15,113 nt of DNA from Candidatus Gottesmanbacteria bacterium. Its GTDB lineage: Bacteria; Patescibacteriota; Microgenomatia; UBA10105; UBA927. Below are positions 1 through 6,498 of this stretch, piece after piece. The position numbers were made by a program, and so were the translations under genes. The DNA lies in the NCBI GenBank assembly GCA_026396845.1, contig JAPLWC010000049.1, positions 1 through 15,113 of the forward strand. The letters run 5' to 3'. A model generated the notes under the pieces. It did not search any database. It was not told where the DNA came from and worked only from the letters and a program-made list of their open reading frames with translations. Every line of letters begins with the position of its first letter. Positions within the stretch are counted from its first letter, which is position 1.

Positions 1-396
1 GACGATGCCGAAGCGTTCCCTATTCCACGGAAGGCGCGCGACAGGTGCACGGATTTCGCCCGTTTCCGGAACCAACGCACCGTGGACAATCGCCAAATAT
101 GTTTTATGAATCAACCGCTCTTTAAACTGCCGCTGGAGTTCGTCAAATGCTGCGGGAGTTTTGGCAATCAAAAGAATTCCTGAAGTTTCCTTATCAATTC
201 GGTGAACTATCCCCGCCCGAGCGTAAAAATCACTTTCATATCCATTTTTTTCCACTTGCCCGCCGAAGCCTTGGCGGAGGAGGGCCCAATCCTGTACCGT
301 TTCGCCTTTTACCGATTCTGCATTATTCACGACAATTCCGGGAGGTTTATTTATGGCAAGCATCACTTCGTCTTCAAACAATATAGGGAAGTTCAT
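1..396 (-). CDS. RluA-family pseudouridine synthase (3' end beyond window)
   Basis: Converts specific uridines to pseudouridine in rRNA. The first 132 residues are visible. They include an N-terminal strand with INKPPGIVV and the catalytic motif GIVHRIDKETSG, whose Asp68 is the family nucleophile, followed by ILLIAKT and HKTYLAIVHG. No S4 RNA-binding domain precedes the catalytic domain, unlike standard RluC/RluD. The ATG at 396 overlaps the TGA stop of the upstream TraR-like gene (ATGA), which suggests translational coupling. Residues about 41-52 (RQGFGGQVEKNG) are encoded by a GC-rich imperfect palindrome and look like an insertion between conserved blocks. The sequence does not decide between RluA, RluC and RluD substrate specificity. 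Confidence 0.9.
   Translation of the reverse strand, partial: MNFPILFEDEVMLAINKPPGIVVNNAESVKGETVQDWALLRQGFGGQVEKNGYESDFYARAGIVHRIDKETSGILLIAKTPAAFDELQRQFKERLIHKTYLAIVHGALVPETGEIRAPVARLPWNRERFGIV
260..277. repeat. GC-rich imperfect palindrome inside the pseudouridine synthase gene
   Basis: On the plus strand CCGCC and GGCGG arms enclose GAAGCCTT, giving a near-palindromic 18-mer. It lies in coding sequence and encodes the LRQGFGG stretch, which does not look like family-conserved sequence. It resembles a small dispersed palindromic element tolerated in frame. Only one copy is in this window, so dispersal cannot be shown here. Confidence 0.45.
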
Positions 397-836
397 TTTT
401 TTCCCGCGGAGCGGGATCCGGCTCCGCCGGACTTTTTTCGTTCGCAGGAAAGGCAGAGTGTCGCAGTGGGCAAAATCGCAAGGCGGTCCGTATCGATCAT
501 CTCCCTGCAATTGGAACAGAACCCATATGTCCTGTTACCAATTCGCGCCAACGCCGCATCGATGTCGGATACCTTGGCTTTCAACTCATCCAGCATCGCC
601 GCAAACCGGTCATGACTGGACTCCTCACTGGCCTCGGAATCGGACGCAGCATTATCATTGGCCCGATCGGGGTCGGAAAACGGATCCTGTGCGGACAGAT
701 CGCTCGTTAAGCAGTTCGCTTGGAAAACTTTGCATATGTTTTTAATCGGTTCACGAGCGGACGGATTGCTTCCCGTCCCCCTCCCCGAACGTAAAACGCG
801 CCGATGGTTTCCGCAAATAATGCGACAAGAATCCAC
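393..836 (-). CDS. TraR/DksA-type zinc-finger protein, 5' end probably missing
   Basis: The recognisable part begins near nucleotide 700 (SAQDPFSDPDRANDNAASD). It continues through a helical hairpin region to a C4 zinc finger, YGFCSNC, then the linker MIDTDRLAILPTATLC and LSC. Proteins of this type bind RNA polymerase or accompany stress control; the exact role here is unknown. The open frame reaches back to an ATG at 836, but 707-836 is the lgt C-terminal coding region in another frame. The first 44 residues from that ATG do not resemble a DksA coiled coil. No ATG, GTG or TTG lies in frame between the lgt stop (707-709) and the conserved part. About 40-50 N-terminal residues therefore appear to be lost, or a non-standard start is used. 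The TGA stop overlaps the next gene's ATG. Confidence 0.7.
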   Translation of the reverse strand: MDSCRIICGNHRRVLRSGRGTGSNPSAREPIKNICKVFQANCLTSDLSAQDPFSDPDRANDNAASDSEASEESSHDRFAAMLDELKAKVSDIDAALARIGNRTYGFCSNCREMIDTDRLAILPTATLCLSCERKKSGGAGSRSAGKK

Positions 837-1222
837 TGGTTAGCGCGTAAGGAATTCAAGTATACACGAGTATCTTTAAAAAATTCAAGGAGGAACATCA
901 CAACGCTGGTAACCGCGAAAAACCATAACCCGAGGATTCCGTACGGCCATTTTTTTTGTGATCCGCGGCGGGACAACACAGCGATAAAAATGAGGATGCC
1001 GATCATCGCCGCAATTTCATAGACTTCGACCGGGTGACGCCTGCCCAGATGCCCCACGTAGCGCACCCCCCACGGGAGGTTTGTAATTGTACCCACATAC
1101 GTCCCGTCCAAAAATGCACCCAGCGTACCGACCAAAAATGCACTGCCGAAAGCCGGGCCCACTGCGTCCAGTACATGTCCCACTCGCACTTTATATTTCC
1201 GGCAGAGCGAAACGAGAACCAT
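707..1222 (-). pseudogene. lgt: Lgt, C-terminal part, out of frame with the N-terminal part
   Basis: Prolipoprotein diacylglyceryl transferase moves diacylglycerol from phosphatidylglycerol to the lipobox cysteine of prelipoproteins in the cytoplasmic membrane. This part begins CRKYKVRVGHVLDAVGPAFG and includes LPWGVRYVGH and RRHPVEVYE, followed by three hydrophobic helices and a basic tail. Read against the family, the stretch that should carry the signature G-R-x-G-N-F-x-N-G-E reads GTLGAFLDGT, so the usual Arg, Asn and Glu are absent. It lies in a different frame from the N-terminal part at 1222-1425. About 30-40 residues that normally lie between them, including the HGG segment, are missing. 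Confidence 0.8.
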
Positions 1223-1425
1223 GAGTCCAGAACAAACACAACCCGAGAAAAGATAAATGCCGCCAGTGTGCTGTAAAACGTCAGATTAAAAATGTGCTCT
1301 TCGTCAACACCCTGACTTCGCAGACCTCGCCAAAACAAAAAAGAAAACACGAGCCACGCCAATACCAAACAAACGCTGAAACTATAGAGATGAATCGGGC
1401 CGAAACGTACGAGTAATGGATACAT
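1222..1425 (-). pseudogene. lgt: Lgt, N-terminal part
   Basis: The start is MYPLLVRFGPIHLYSFSVCL, a typical Lgt first transmembrane helix with the Gly-Pro-Ile-x-Tyr-Ser pattern. It continues through RSQGVDEEHIFNLTFYST to SRVVFVLDS. Beyond about 1222 this frame stays open to 1003 but encodes Trp- and Ser-rich non-family sequence. The homologous frame resumes at 1222 without the intervening HGG region. The start codon is 4 nt after the MFS stop, so the two genes are co-transcribed. Either the gene is broken or the local sequence is wrong. Confidence 0.78.
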
Positions 1426-1429
1426 AGAG

Positions 1430-2689
1430 TTATTCCTTATTATACTTCATCCGCCAGATCCCGTACGTAAGTATGATGAGACCCAGCAAAAGAATAACGT
1501 GCCCTACGCCGACTACGTCCGCCAGTACCCCGCCGATAATAACCGGCAGTACCCCGACGCCGCCAACGGCTGCGGTGAGCATACCGTACACGCGGCCGCG
1601 CATCGAACCTTTCGCTTCGTCTTGTAAAATACTGTTTGCCGGTGCATCCAACAGACTATTGGCAGCCCCAAGACAGAAAAATAATACCATTTCTATGATA
1701 AGAGCCACATGTATCCGGACGGTAAGGGAAATAAGAAGAAGAATAACACCGGCACCCGTCACCCCCAGTTTGATGAGGCGGTTGGGTTTCAGCTTATAGC
1801 CGCGTACTCCGACCCACAGCGCTCCTGCAATAATTCCCAGCACCGCCGGTCCGACGATATAAAGAGACGCGTCCCGTACATCTATGTGAAGTACCCGGTC
1901 CGCAAATCCGGGGCCGAGTGTCCCCAACATTGCAAAAATAATCTGTGTGCCGGTCAGAAGCAGCAAACTATCAAGAAGTGCCGGCGAGGTACGCACATAC
2001 CGAATCCCTTCGAAAAGTTCTTCAAATATCCGTGATACCATGTGCGGGATATGGTATTGAAATATGTTTGTGAATCCAAATACGCCGACCGCTTGCGACG
2101 GGAGACGCGATTCAAACCATACAGCGAAGAAAAATAATGCACTGATGACAAGAAAAATCCACTGCGGACCAAGACCGCGAAGCAGAGGCCCTGATAATAC
2201 GGTCCCCACGGCAAGGCTGCTGTAAAACGTGAATGAAAATAAACTGTTTGCAGGAACAAGGAGTTCACTGGGTACCAACCTGGGGATAAGCGGCGCTTCA
2301 CTGGGCACGTAAAATTGAGTGATGACCGCATTCACAAACGTCACGAGGTACACAAGAAAAATGTTACTGGAAACAAACAACAGAAGAAGTACGAGTCCCC
2401 CGCGCAGGATATCGCAGTACATAAGCATTCTCCGTTTATCTAAATGGTCCACCGCGGTTCCGGCAATCATGCCAAACAGCACACTCGGAATTCCGTACGC
2501 CAAAAATAATCCTGAAACCGCGGTGTTACTGCCCGTATTCTGATAAATCCGAAGCCCTAACACAAAAAGAAGCGTGTTGATGGCAAGCTGCGAAAAAATT
2601 TGGGCAAACCAAAGAGAGCGGAATGACCGGATGGTGAGCACTTCCGAATAGGAAGAGGGCTTTGAGTACGTATTTGCATCCGTCGTCAT
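1430..2689 (-). CDS. Major facilitator superfamily transporter
   Basis: A 419-residue membrane protein with about twelve hydrophobic segments, the usual MFS length. The N-terminus (YSEVLTIRSFRSLWFAQIFSQ) and the first loop (GTAVDHLDKRRML, resembling the G-x-x-x-D-R-x-x-R-R motif) fit the drug/macrolide or siderophore exporter-like branch (MFS_3 type). The C-terminal half carries SMRGRVYGML, the matching second-half loop. The substrate cannot be told. It heads the minus-strand cluster with lgt, and it is divergent from the small membrane-protein gene, with only 20 bp between the start codons. Unlike its downstream neighbours it appears intact. Confidence 0.88.
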   Translation of the reverse strand: MTTDANTYSKPSSYSEVLTIRSFRSLWFAQIFSQLAINTLLFVLGLRIYQNTGSNTAVSGLFLAYGIPSVLFGMIAGTAVDHLDKRRMLMYCDILRGGLVLLLLFVSSNIFLVYLVTFVNAVITQFYVPSEAPLIPRLVPSELLVPANSLFSFTFYSSLAVGTVLSGPLLRGLGPQWIFLVISALFFFAVWFESRLPSQAVGVFGFTNIFQYHIPHMVSRIFEELFEGIRYVRTSPALLDSLLLLTGTQIIFAMLGTLGPGFADRVLHIDVRDASLYIVGPAVLGIIAGALWVGVRGYKLKPNRLIKLGVTGAGVILLLISLTVRIHVALIIEMVLFFCLGAANSLLDAPANSILQDEAKGSMRGRVYGMLTAAVGGVGVLPVIIGGVLADVVGVGHVILLLGLIILTYGIWRMKYNKE

Positions 2690-2703
2690 ATGTTTGTTAC
2701 AAT
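2674..2703 (+). promoter_or_regulatory. Sigma-70-like promoter for the membrane-protein gene, near-leaderless
   Basis: TTGCAT at 2674-2679, an 18-bp spacer, and TACAAT at 2698-2703. The ATG at 2710 is only 6 nt after the -10 box, where transcription would be expected to start, and there is no room for a Shine-Dalgarno site. The -35 element lies inside the divergent MFS coding region. Confidence 0.5.
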
Positions 2704-2709
2704 TGAAAA

Positions 2710-3183
2710 ATGACTGCTACCGCTCACGCACTTGTTGCCGGTGCCATTGCTAGGGCCGTACCCAACCCATATCTTGCCATACCTCTCGCCATAACATCTC
2801 ATTTTATCATGGACGCTATCCCGCATTGGGACATAGGCGCCGACTGGCGGGCCCGTTCAAAAACAGTAACCGGAGCGCTCGCGATTTCTGAAACCGTACT
2901 GGGTATTACGCTAGCATATTTTCTGTTCCGGGGAAAGGTGGAGACACCGCTTCTTCTTTCTACCATTATCGCCAGCGAACTTCCTGATTGGCTGGAAGCA
3001 CCATGGTATATCTTTTTTGCCCATAAAAACAAAAACGGAATTTCAAAAAAATCAGGATTCTGGGAACGTGTCTCATACCGCATTTACCGCCGGGAAAATG
3101 TCGTTCATGCAAAAGCCGATTTGCCGTTCGGAATCATTACACAAGTTGTCACCGTGGCGTTTTTCCTGTTACTTCTGAAATAA
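2710..3183 (+). CDS. Conserved small membrane protein, YdjM/DUF457-like His/Asp pattern
   Basis: 157 residues with three to four hydrophobic segments. The N-terminal half carries spaced His and Asp residues (His6, His31, Asp35, His39, Asp41 in THALVAG-like and SHFIMDAIPHWD motifs) and later ELPDWLEAPW. This recalls the membrane metal-dependent hydrolase-like families around YdjM, but the match is by eye and function is unknown. The TAA stop abuts the convergent nif3 stop with no spacer (TAATTA), so the two genes share their 3' boundary. Confidence 0.7.
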   Translation: MTATAHALVAGAIARAVPNPYLAIPLAITSHFIMDAIPHWDIGADWRARSKTVTGALAISETVLGITLAYFLFRGKVETPLLLSTIIASELPDWLEAPWYIFFAHKNKNGISKKSGFWERVSYRIYRRENVVHAKADLPFGIITQVVTVAFFLLLLK

Positions 3184-4146
3184 TTATTTCACCCGCCGAA
3201 CACGGATGAGGCCGGAGCACGGGATTATTTTAACGCCGCGTTTTTCAATTTCATCCAAAAATATATTCATCCCCAGACTGTCGGAACTCATATGCCCGGC
3301 AACGACGAGATTGATGTGTTGTTTGGCGCATTCTTTCCGGTGTTCCTCCCCTGCGTGCATAGCGATAATCGTTCCGACGCCTGCATCGGCAAGTTTTTCG
3401 TAGACCATCGCCGAAGGCTCGGTGCCTCCGGTAATATCCAGGGGCGCTACTTTCCCGGCCCGGCTTTTTTCCGACCCGGCAACAATCATGGGGCCCGCTT
3501 TCCCTTTCATCGCCTCTTTGTATTCAGGAATTTTTTTCAGCTCTGCCAAAACTTCCCCGACCGTTTCGCATGCTGTTTTATGGAACACGTCTTCAAGAAA
3601 TTGGTAGACCAAATTATCGGTAATTGTATGCGTTGACATCATCGCAAAACCTAACAGTCGTGCGGTATCTACCGATTGGTTATGATTTACCGGACTAAAA
3701 CGGCGCTGGACTTCTCCTATCCTGTCAGCCATAAGACCCTCTGCGATATTAATGGGCACACCGTAATTAGCCATTAAATCCGCCTGCACATCCATGACCT
3801 CGTGCAGTGCGGCCAACGGCCCGCCTTCGGGGTGGTGGGACAAGAGTAAATCTATGCCTGCCCCTTTTTGGTTCAACCGATCGGCAAGAAGCACTTCGGA
3901 GGCATCCATATCAATGCCGGCAAGAATTTTATCAACTTTAAGGTTTTTGTTTCCCAAAATAATCCGTGAATCGCTAAAGGGGTTTACCAAATCTTCGCGG
4001 TCATATTCCGCCTTTTTTGACGCGGGTAAATCCTCATATTCTTTTTTCCTGCGGGCAAGGAACTTTTTCACGCCTTCTGCCCCGCGAGGATCCGACTTGA
4101 TACCCAAGTCGACTGCTGTTTTATATATATCCCCAAGTGTCATCAT
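3184..4146 (-). CDS. Nif3-like (NGG1p-interacting factor 3) family protein
   Basis: A 320-residue protein with metal-site motifs seen in Nif3/DUF34 proteins: IDLLLSHHPEGG near residue 107, MHAGEEH and VVAGHMSSDSLGMN in the C-terminal third. The N-terminal MTLGDIYKTAVDLGIKSDPRG and the Lys/Glu-rich segment near residues 28-45 are an added leader. The biochemical function of this family is not settled. The start is MM at 4144-4146 with a strong purine-rich Shine-Dalgarno (GGGGGT on the minus strand) just upstream. The gene begins 13 nt after the 3' end of tRNA-Leu and is probably on the same transcript. Confidence 0.85.
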   Translation of the reverse strand: MMTLGDIYKTAVDLGIKSDPRGAEGVKKFLARRKKEYEDLPASKKAEYDREDLVNPFSDSRIILGNKNLKVDKILAGIDMDASEVLLADRLNQKGAGIDLLLSHHPEGGPLAALHEVMDVQADLMANYGVPINIAEGLMADRIGEVQRRFSPVNHNQSVDTARLLGFAMMSTHTITDNLVYQFLEDVFHKTACETVGEVLAELKKIPEYKEAMKGKAGPMIVAGSEKSRAGKVAPLDITGGTEPSAMVYEKLADAGVGTIIAMHAGEEHRKECAKQHINLVVAGHMSSDSLGMNIFLDEIEKRGVKIIPCSGLIRVRRVK

Positions 4147-4159
4147 ATTAAACCCCCTG

Positions 4160-4245
4160 TGCCTAGGGAGAGACTCGAACTCTCATGAAGTGTTAGCTTC
4201 ACAGCTTTTTGAGAGCTGCGCGTCTACCAATTCCGCCACCCAGGC
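4160..4245 (-). tRNA. tRNA-Leu (anticodon CAA)
   Basis: 86 nt folding as a class II tRNA. Acceptor arms are GCCTGGG and CCTAGGC (one G-U pair) with discriminator A. The D-arm contains GGCGGAATTGGTAGACGC. The anticodon stem is CAGCT/AGCTG with loop CTCAAAA (anticodon CAA, reads UUG). The long variable arm is TGAAG/CTTCA and the T-arm is GAGAG-TTCGAGT-CTCTC. CCA is not encoded. The 5' half, from acceptor to past the anticodon, is also the 3' coding end of the GIY-YIG ORF. Confidence 0.95.
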
Positions 4246-4489
4246 TATATATTCTTTTTTGTAAATATAATCTACCAAAACCGGTTTTTAATTGTTTTTC
4301 CCTTTCAATTGCCTTATCTTTGCCTAAACAAGCCTCATAATACACTAATTGAAAAGGTCTCCGATCTCGAGTCGCTTCAACATGTCCCGCCTGGTGACGA
4401 TTCCATCGATTAATCAAATCATCCGTCCAACCAATATATAATTTATTATCCTTTTCGCTTTTTAGTACGTAGGTATAATAAAATTTCAT
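4199..4489 (-). CDS. GIY-YIG endonuclease domain (UPF0213/YhbQ-like) reading into tRNA-Leu
   Basis: 96 residues if started at the ATG at 4489: MKFYYTYVLKSEKDNKLYIG (YTY...YIG core), then TDDLINRWNRHQAG with the catalytic-type Arg, FQLVYYEA, and KAIEREKQLKTGFGRLYLQK with the metal-binding-type Glu. This is a complete small GIY-YIG nuclease. The last 16 residues are encoded by the tRNA-Leu gene itself, with the TGA lying in the anticodon/variable region. A 13-nt direct repeat sits immediately before its ATG and again inside the tRNA. It is in frame with dnaB upstream and has no Shine-Dalgarno of its own. Its place between tRNA-derived repeats suggests a tRNA-associated mobile nuclease. Confidence 0.85.
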   Translation of the reverse strand: MKFYYTYVLKSEKDNKLYIGWTDDLINRWNRHQAGHVEATRDRRPFQLVYYEACLGKDKAIEREKQLKTGFGRLYLQKRIYSLGGGIGRRAALKKL

Positions 4490-5713
4490 TACCAATTCCG
4501 CCGCTCCCCACTGGGTCTGATCGCCTTCCTCACGGTACAAAAACATAACAACGTCGGCATCCTGTTCAATAGAGCCGGATTCACGAAGATCAGAGAGTTC
4601 CGGCACTCTGGTGCCACGCGATTCAACAGCCCGGGAAAGCTGCGAACACGCCAGAACCGGCAACCGGAGTTCGCGGGCTAAATTTTTAAGGCTTTGGGAA
4701 ATGACCGATACCTCCTGCACGCGGTTATCAAATTTCCGGCCGGAATCGGCAAGCTGAAGGTAGTCAACAATAAGAAGCTTCACCCCGTGTTCCACCTGCA
4801 GACGTCTGGCTTTCGTGCGCATTTCAAGAATATTCAGACCCGGCGTGTCGTCTATGTAAATGGGAGCCTCTGCCAACTCCCCCATCGCTTCGGAGAGCCG
4901 GGTAAAATCATCATCGGACAATTTACCGGTTTTTAATTTCCATGAATCGATATCAGCCTGGGACACAAGCAGGCGGTCTACGACCTCTTCTTTGCTCATT
5001 TCGAGTGAAAATATGCCAACCGGGATTTTCTCTTTCACCGCAGCATACTGTGCAATGTTTAAAATCATCGCTGTTTTTCCCGTTCCGGGCCGGGCGGCAA
5101 GAATAAGAAGGTTCGAATCCTGCATGCCGGCAAGACGAAAGTCCACATCATTAAATCCTGTCGGCACCCCGCGAAGTCCGCCGGCGCGTTTGTGGAGTTC
5201 ATCCAAGCGGTCAAAGGACGATGCAAGCGCATCTTTGATGGGAATAAAATCTTGCCTGGTCGTCTGCTGGGAGATCGCAAACATTTCCCGTTCCGCATTG
5301 TCAAGAATTTCTTTCGCATCTCCCTGCTCCTTAAACGCAAGCTCCGTAACGCGCGCCCCCAACTCGATCAAACGTCGCTTCGTATAGTGTTCCTGGATAA
5401 TACGCGCGTATTTTTGCGCGTGCGCGGACGTCGGGACGACGTTGAGAAGCTCCGATACATACGATGCCCCACCGACCCGTTTGAGCGTACCGTCCTTTTT
5501 TAATTGGGCAGTGACGGAAACGACATCCAAAGGTTCATGCGCTTCATAGAGGGTCATCATTGCGGCAAAAATCGCCGCATTTGCGTCCGCATAAAAATGT
5601 TCGGGCCGCAAAAATTCCGCGACGTCAATCATCGCGTCTTTGTCTATGAGAATCGCCCCTAAAACCGATTGCTCGGCGACATCATCATGCGGCGGAATTT
5701 TAACATCTGCCAT
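4199..5713 (-). CDS. dnaB: DnaB replicative helicase, C-terminally truncated and fused in frame to a GIY-YIG nuclease
   Basis: Residues 1-150 are the DnaB N-terminal domain (PPHDDVAEQSVLGAIL, RPEHFYADANAAIF). Residues about 180-405 are the RecA-like motor: ARPGTGKTA (Walker A, 207-215), FSLEMS, LLIVDYLQL (Walker B), ACSQLSRAVESR and SDLRESGSIEQDADVVMF. After YREEGDQTQWGAAELV the family should continue through the K-x-R-N-G-P-T-G segment, which holds the arginine finger, for some 35-45 residues. Instead Met409 opens a GIY-YIG domain. DnaB unwinds DNA at the fork and should be essential, so this copy is either a mis-join or non-functional. The hexamer interface in trans would lack its arginine finger. 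No intein blocks are present. Confidence 0.85.
   Translation of the reverse strand: MADVKIPPHDDVAEQSVLGAILIDKDAMIDVAEFLRPEHFYADANAAIFAAMMTLYEAHEPLDVVSVTAQLKKDGTLKRVGGASYVSELLNVVPTSAHAQKYARIIQEHYTKRRLIELGARVTELAFKEQGDAKEILDNAEREMFAISQQTTRQDFIPIKDALASSFDRLDELHKRAGGLRGVPTGFNDVDFRLAGMQDSNLLILAARPGTGKTAMILNIAQYAAVKEKIPVGIFSLEMSKEEVVDRLLVSQADIDSWKLKTGKLSDDDFTRLSEAMGELAEAPIYIDDTPGLNILEMRTKARRLQVEHGVKLLIVDYLQLADSGRKFDNRVQEVSVISQSLKNLARELRLPVLACSQLSRAVESRGTRVPELSDLRESGSIEQDADVVMFLYREEGDQTQWGAAELVMKFYYTYVLKSEKDNKLYIGWTDDLINRWNRHQAGHVEATRDRRPFQLVYYEACLGKDKAIEREKQLKTGFGRLYLQKRIYSLGGGIGRRAALKKL
4225..4237. repeat. 13-nt direct repeat, copy in tRNA-Leu D-arm
   Basis: TACCAATTCCGCC on the plus strand (GGCGGAATTGGTA on the tRNA strand), covering tRNA-Leu from position 8 into the D-loop. 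It is identical to 4490-4502. Confidence 0.9.
4490..4502. repeat. 13-nt direct repeat, copy at the dnaB/GIY-YIG junction
   Basis: An exact copy of the tRNA-Leu D-arm sequence. It encodes the last DnaB-like residues (AELV) and abuts the GIY-YIG ATG at 4489. The two copies are offset by 265 bp and bracket the nuclease ORF. Confidence 0.9.
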
Positions 5714-5800
5714 ACAATTAATTTTTAATTTTCAATTTCTAATTTTCAATTAAATTATCGGGGGAAAACTTTATTGAAAATTGTAATAATGAAAATTTTT
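5714..5800. repeat. AT-rich intergenic repeats and inverted repeat
   Basis: The gap between the MBL-fold gene and dnaB. AATTTTCAAT occurs at 5727-5736 and 5741-5750, and its reverse complement ATTGAAAATT at 5773-5782, so the transcript could form a 10-bp stem. No convincing promoter or Shine-Dalgarno for dnaB is seen here. Confidence 0.6.
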
Positions 5801-6448
5801 TTATTCAAGTATTATCACTTGCATTTGTTCCGGCAGTTTGTCGCGGGTTACGGTAAGTTTGGGTTGAGGGATAACAGAGTCTTTGCCGATTTCTTTCAAA
5901 AATGCATCCCGCGTGGCCAGAGTCCCGAACGTTTTGGCGGAAAGCTCCGTTCTCCCGTAGTGCATGGGCAGGACGATCGAGGGTTCAATTTCGTTAATAA
6001 CCGATACGGCCGCGGCAGGGTCGATGGTATAGAATCCTCCGACCGGTATCATAAGAATATCCACGCCATCCAGTGCATCTACTTCTTCAGCTGATAATGT
6101 ATGTCCTAAATCGCCCAGGTGAACCAAAGACAATCCGTCCATTTCAATCCGGTAGATCGTATTTTTCCCGCGCTTCGCGCCTTTTTCATCGTCATGAAAC
6201 GTTGAAATGCCGATAATGCCGACTCCTTTGATTTCATATTCTCCGGGACCGTTCACCACATAGGCTGTGCCTTCAATCTGACGGATTGCATTATGGTCCG
6301 GGTGATCGTGCGAAACGGTCACAATATCCGCGGTAATGTGTTTGGGAAATTTTAATCCCACCAGTTCCGGCGCATACGGATCGGTCACGACGGTAGTCGT
6401 TTTTCCCCTCAGACGAAACGCTGCATGACCAAGATACGTAATTTCCAT
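5801..6448 (-). CDS. Metallo-beta-lactamase-fold hydrolase (UlaG/YtkL-like)
   Basis: 215 residues starting MEITYLGHAAFRL, the usual opening of this branch. The metal site is SHDHPDHN (His47, Asp48-His49, Asp51-His52), with later GDLGH and LPMHYGRT supplying further ligands. The length is normal for the small stand-alone hydrolases of this type, and the substrate is unknown. An upstream in-frame extension to 6496 is rejected: ATG 6448 begins the family homology and follows a good promoter. The gene is divergent from the anchored protein at 6499 and upstream of dnaB on the same strand. Confidence 0.88.
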   Translation of the reverse strand: MEITYLGHAAFRLRGKTTTVVTDPYAPELVGLKFPKHITADIVTVSHDHPDHNAIRQIEGTAYVVNGPGEYEIKGVGIIGISTFHDDEKGAKRGKNTIYRIEMDGLSLVHLGDLGHTLSAEEVDALDGVDILMIPVGGFYTIDPAAAVSVINEIEPSIVLPMHYGRTELSAKTFGTLATRDAFLKEIGKDSVIPQPKLTVTRDKLPEQMQVIILE

Positions 6449-6458
6449 AGTGCGCCAC

Positions 6459-6487
6459 TTGCAATTTATAACAGATTTGGCTATCCT
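6459..6487 (+). promoter_or_regulatory. Promoter for the 6499 gene, interleaved with a divergent one
   Basis: TTGCAA at 6459-6464, a 17-bp spacer, and TATCCT at 6482-6487. The ATG at 6499 would lie only about 5 nt after the transcription start, giving a nearly leaderless mRNA. Confidence 0.45.
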
Positions 6488-6493
6488 TAGCAA
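6465..6493 (-). promoter_or_regulatory. Promoter for the MBL-fold hydrolase, interleaved with a divergent one
   Basis: On the minus strand TTGCTA (6488-6493), a 17-bp spacer, and TATAAA (6465-6470). It occupies the same DNA as the plus-strand promoter, so polymerase binding for the two genes should be mutually exclusive. The leader to ATG 6448 would be about 10 nt. Confidence 0.5.
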
Positions 6494-6498
6494 CACTC

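Noticed and set aside
202..615. Plus-strand ORFs across the left end
   Set aside because: They are shadows of the pseudouridine synthase and TraR-like genes, whose conserved motifs lie on the minus strand.
5065..5387. Open frames on both strands within dnaB
   Set aside because: Overlapped by the clear Walker A region of DnaB; codon pattern and motifs support only the minus-strand dnaB frame.
4199..5713. Intein or intron in dnaB
   Set aside because: There are no splicing blocks, no downstream extein, and the nuclease is GIY-YIG at the very 3' end; nothing follows it but the tRNA.
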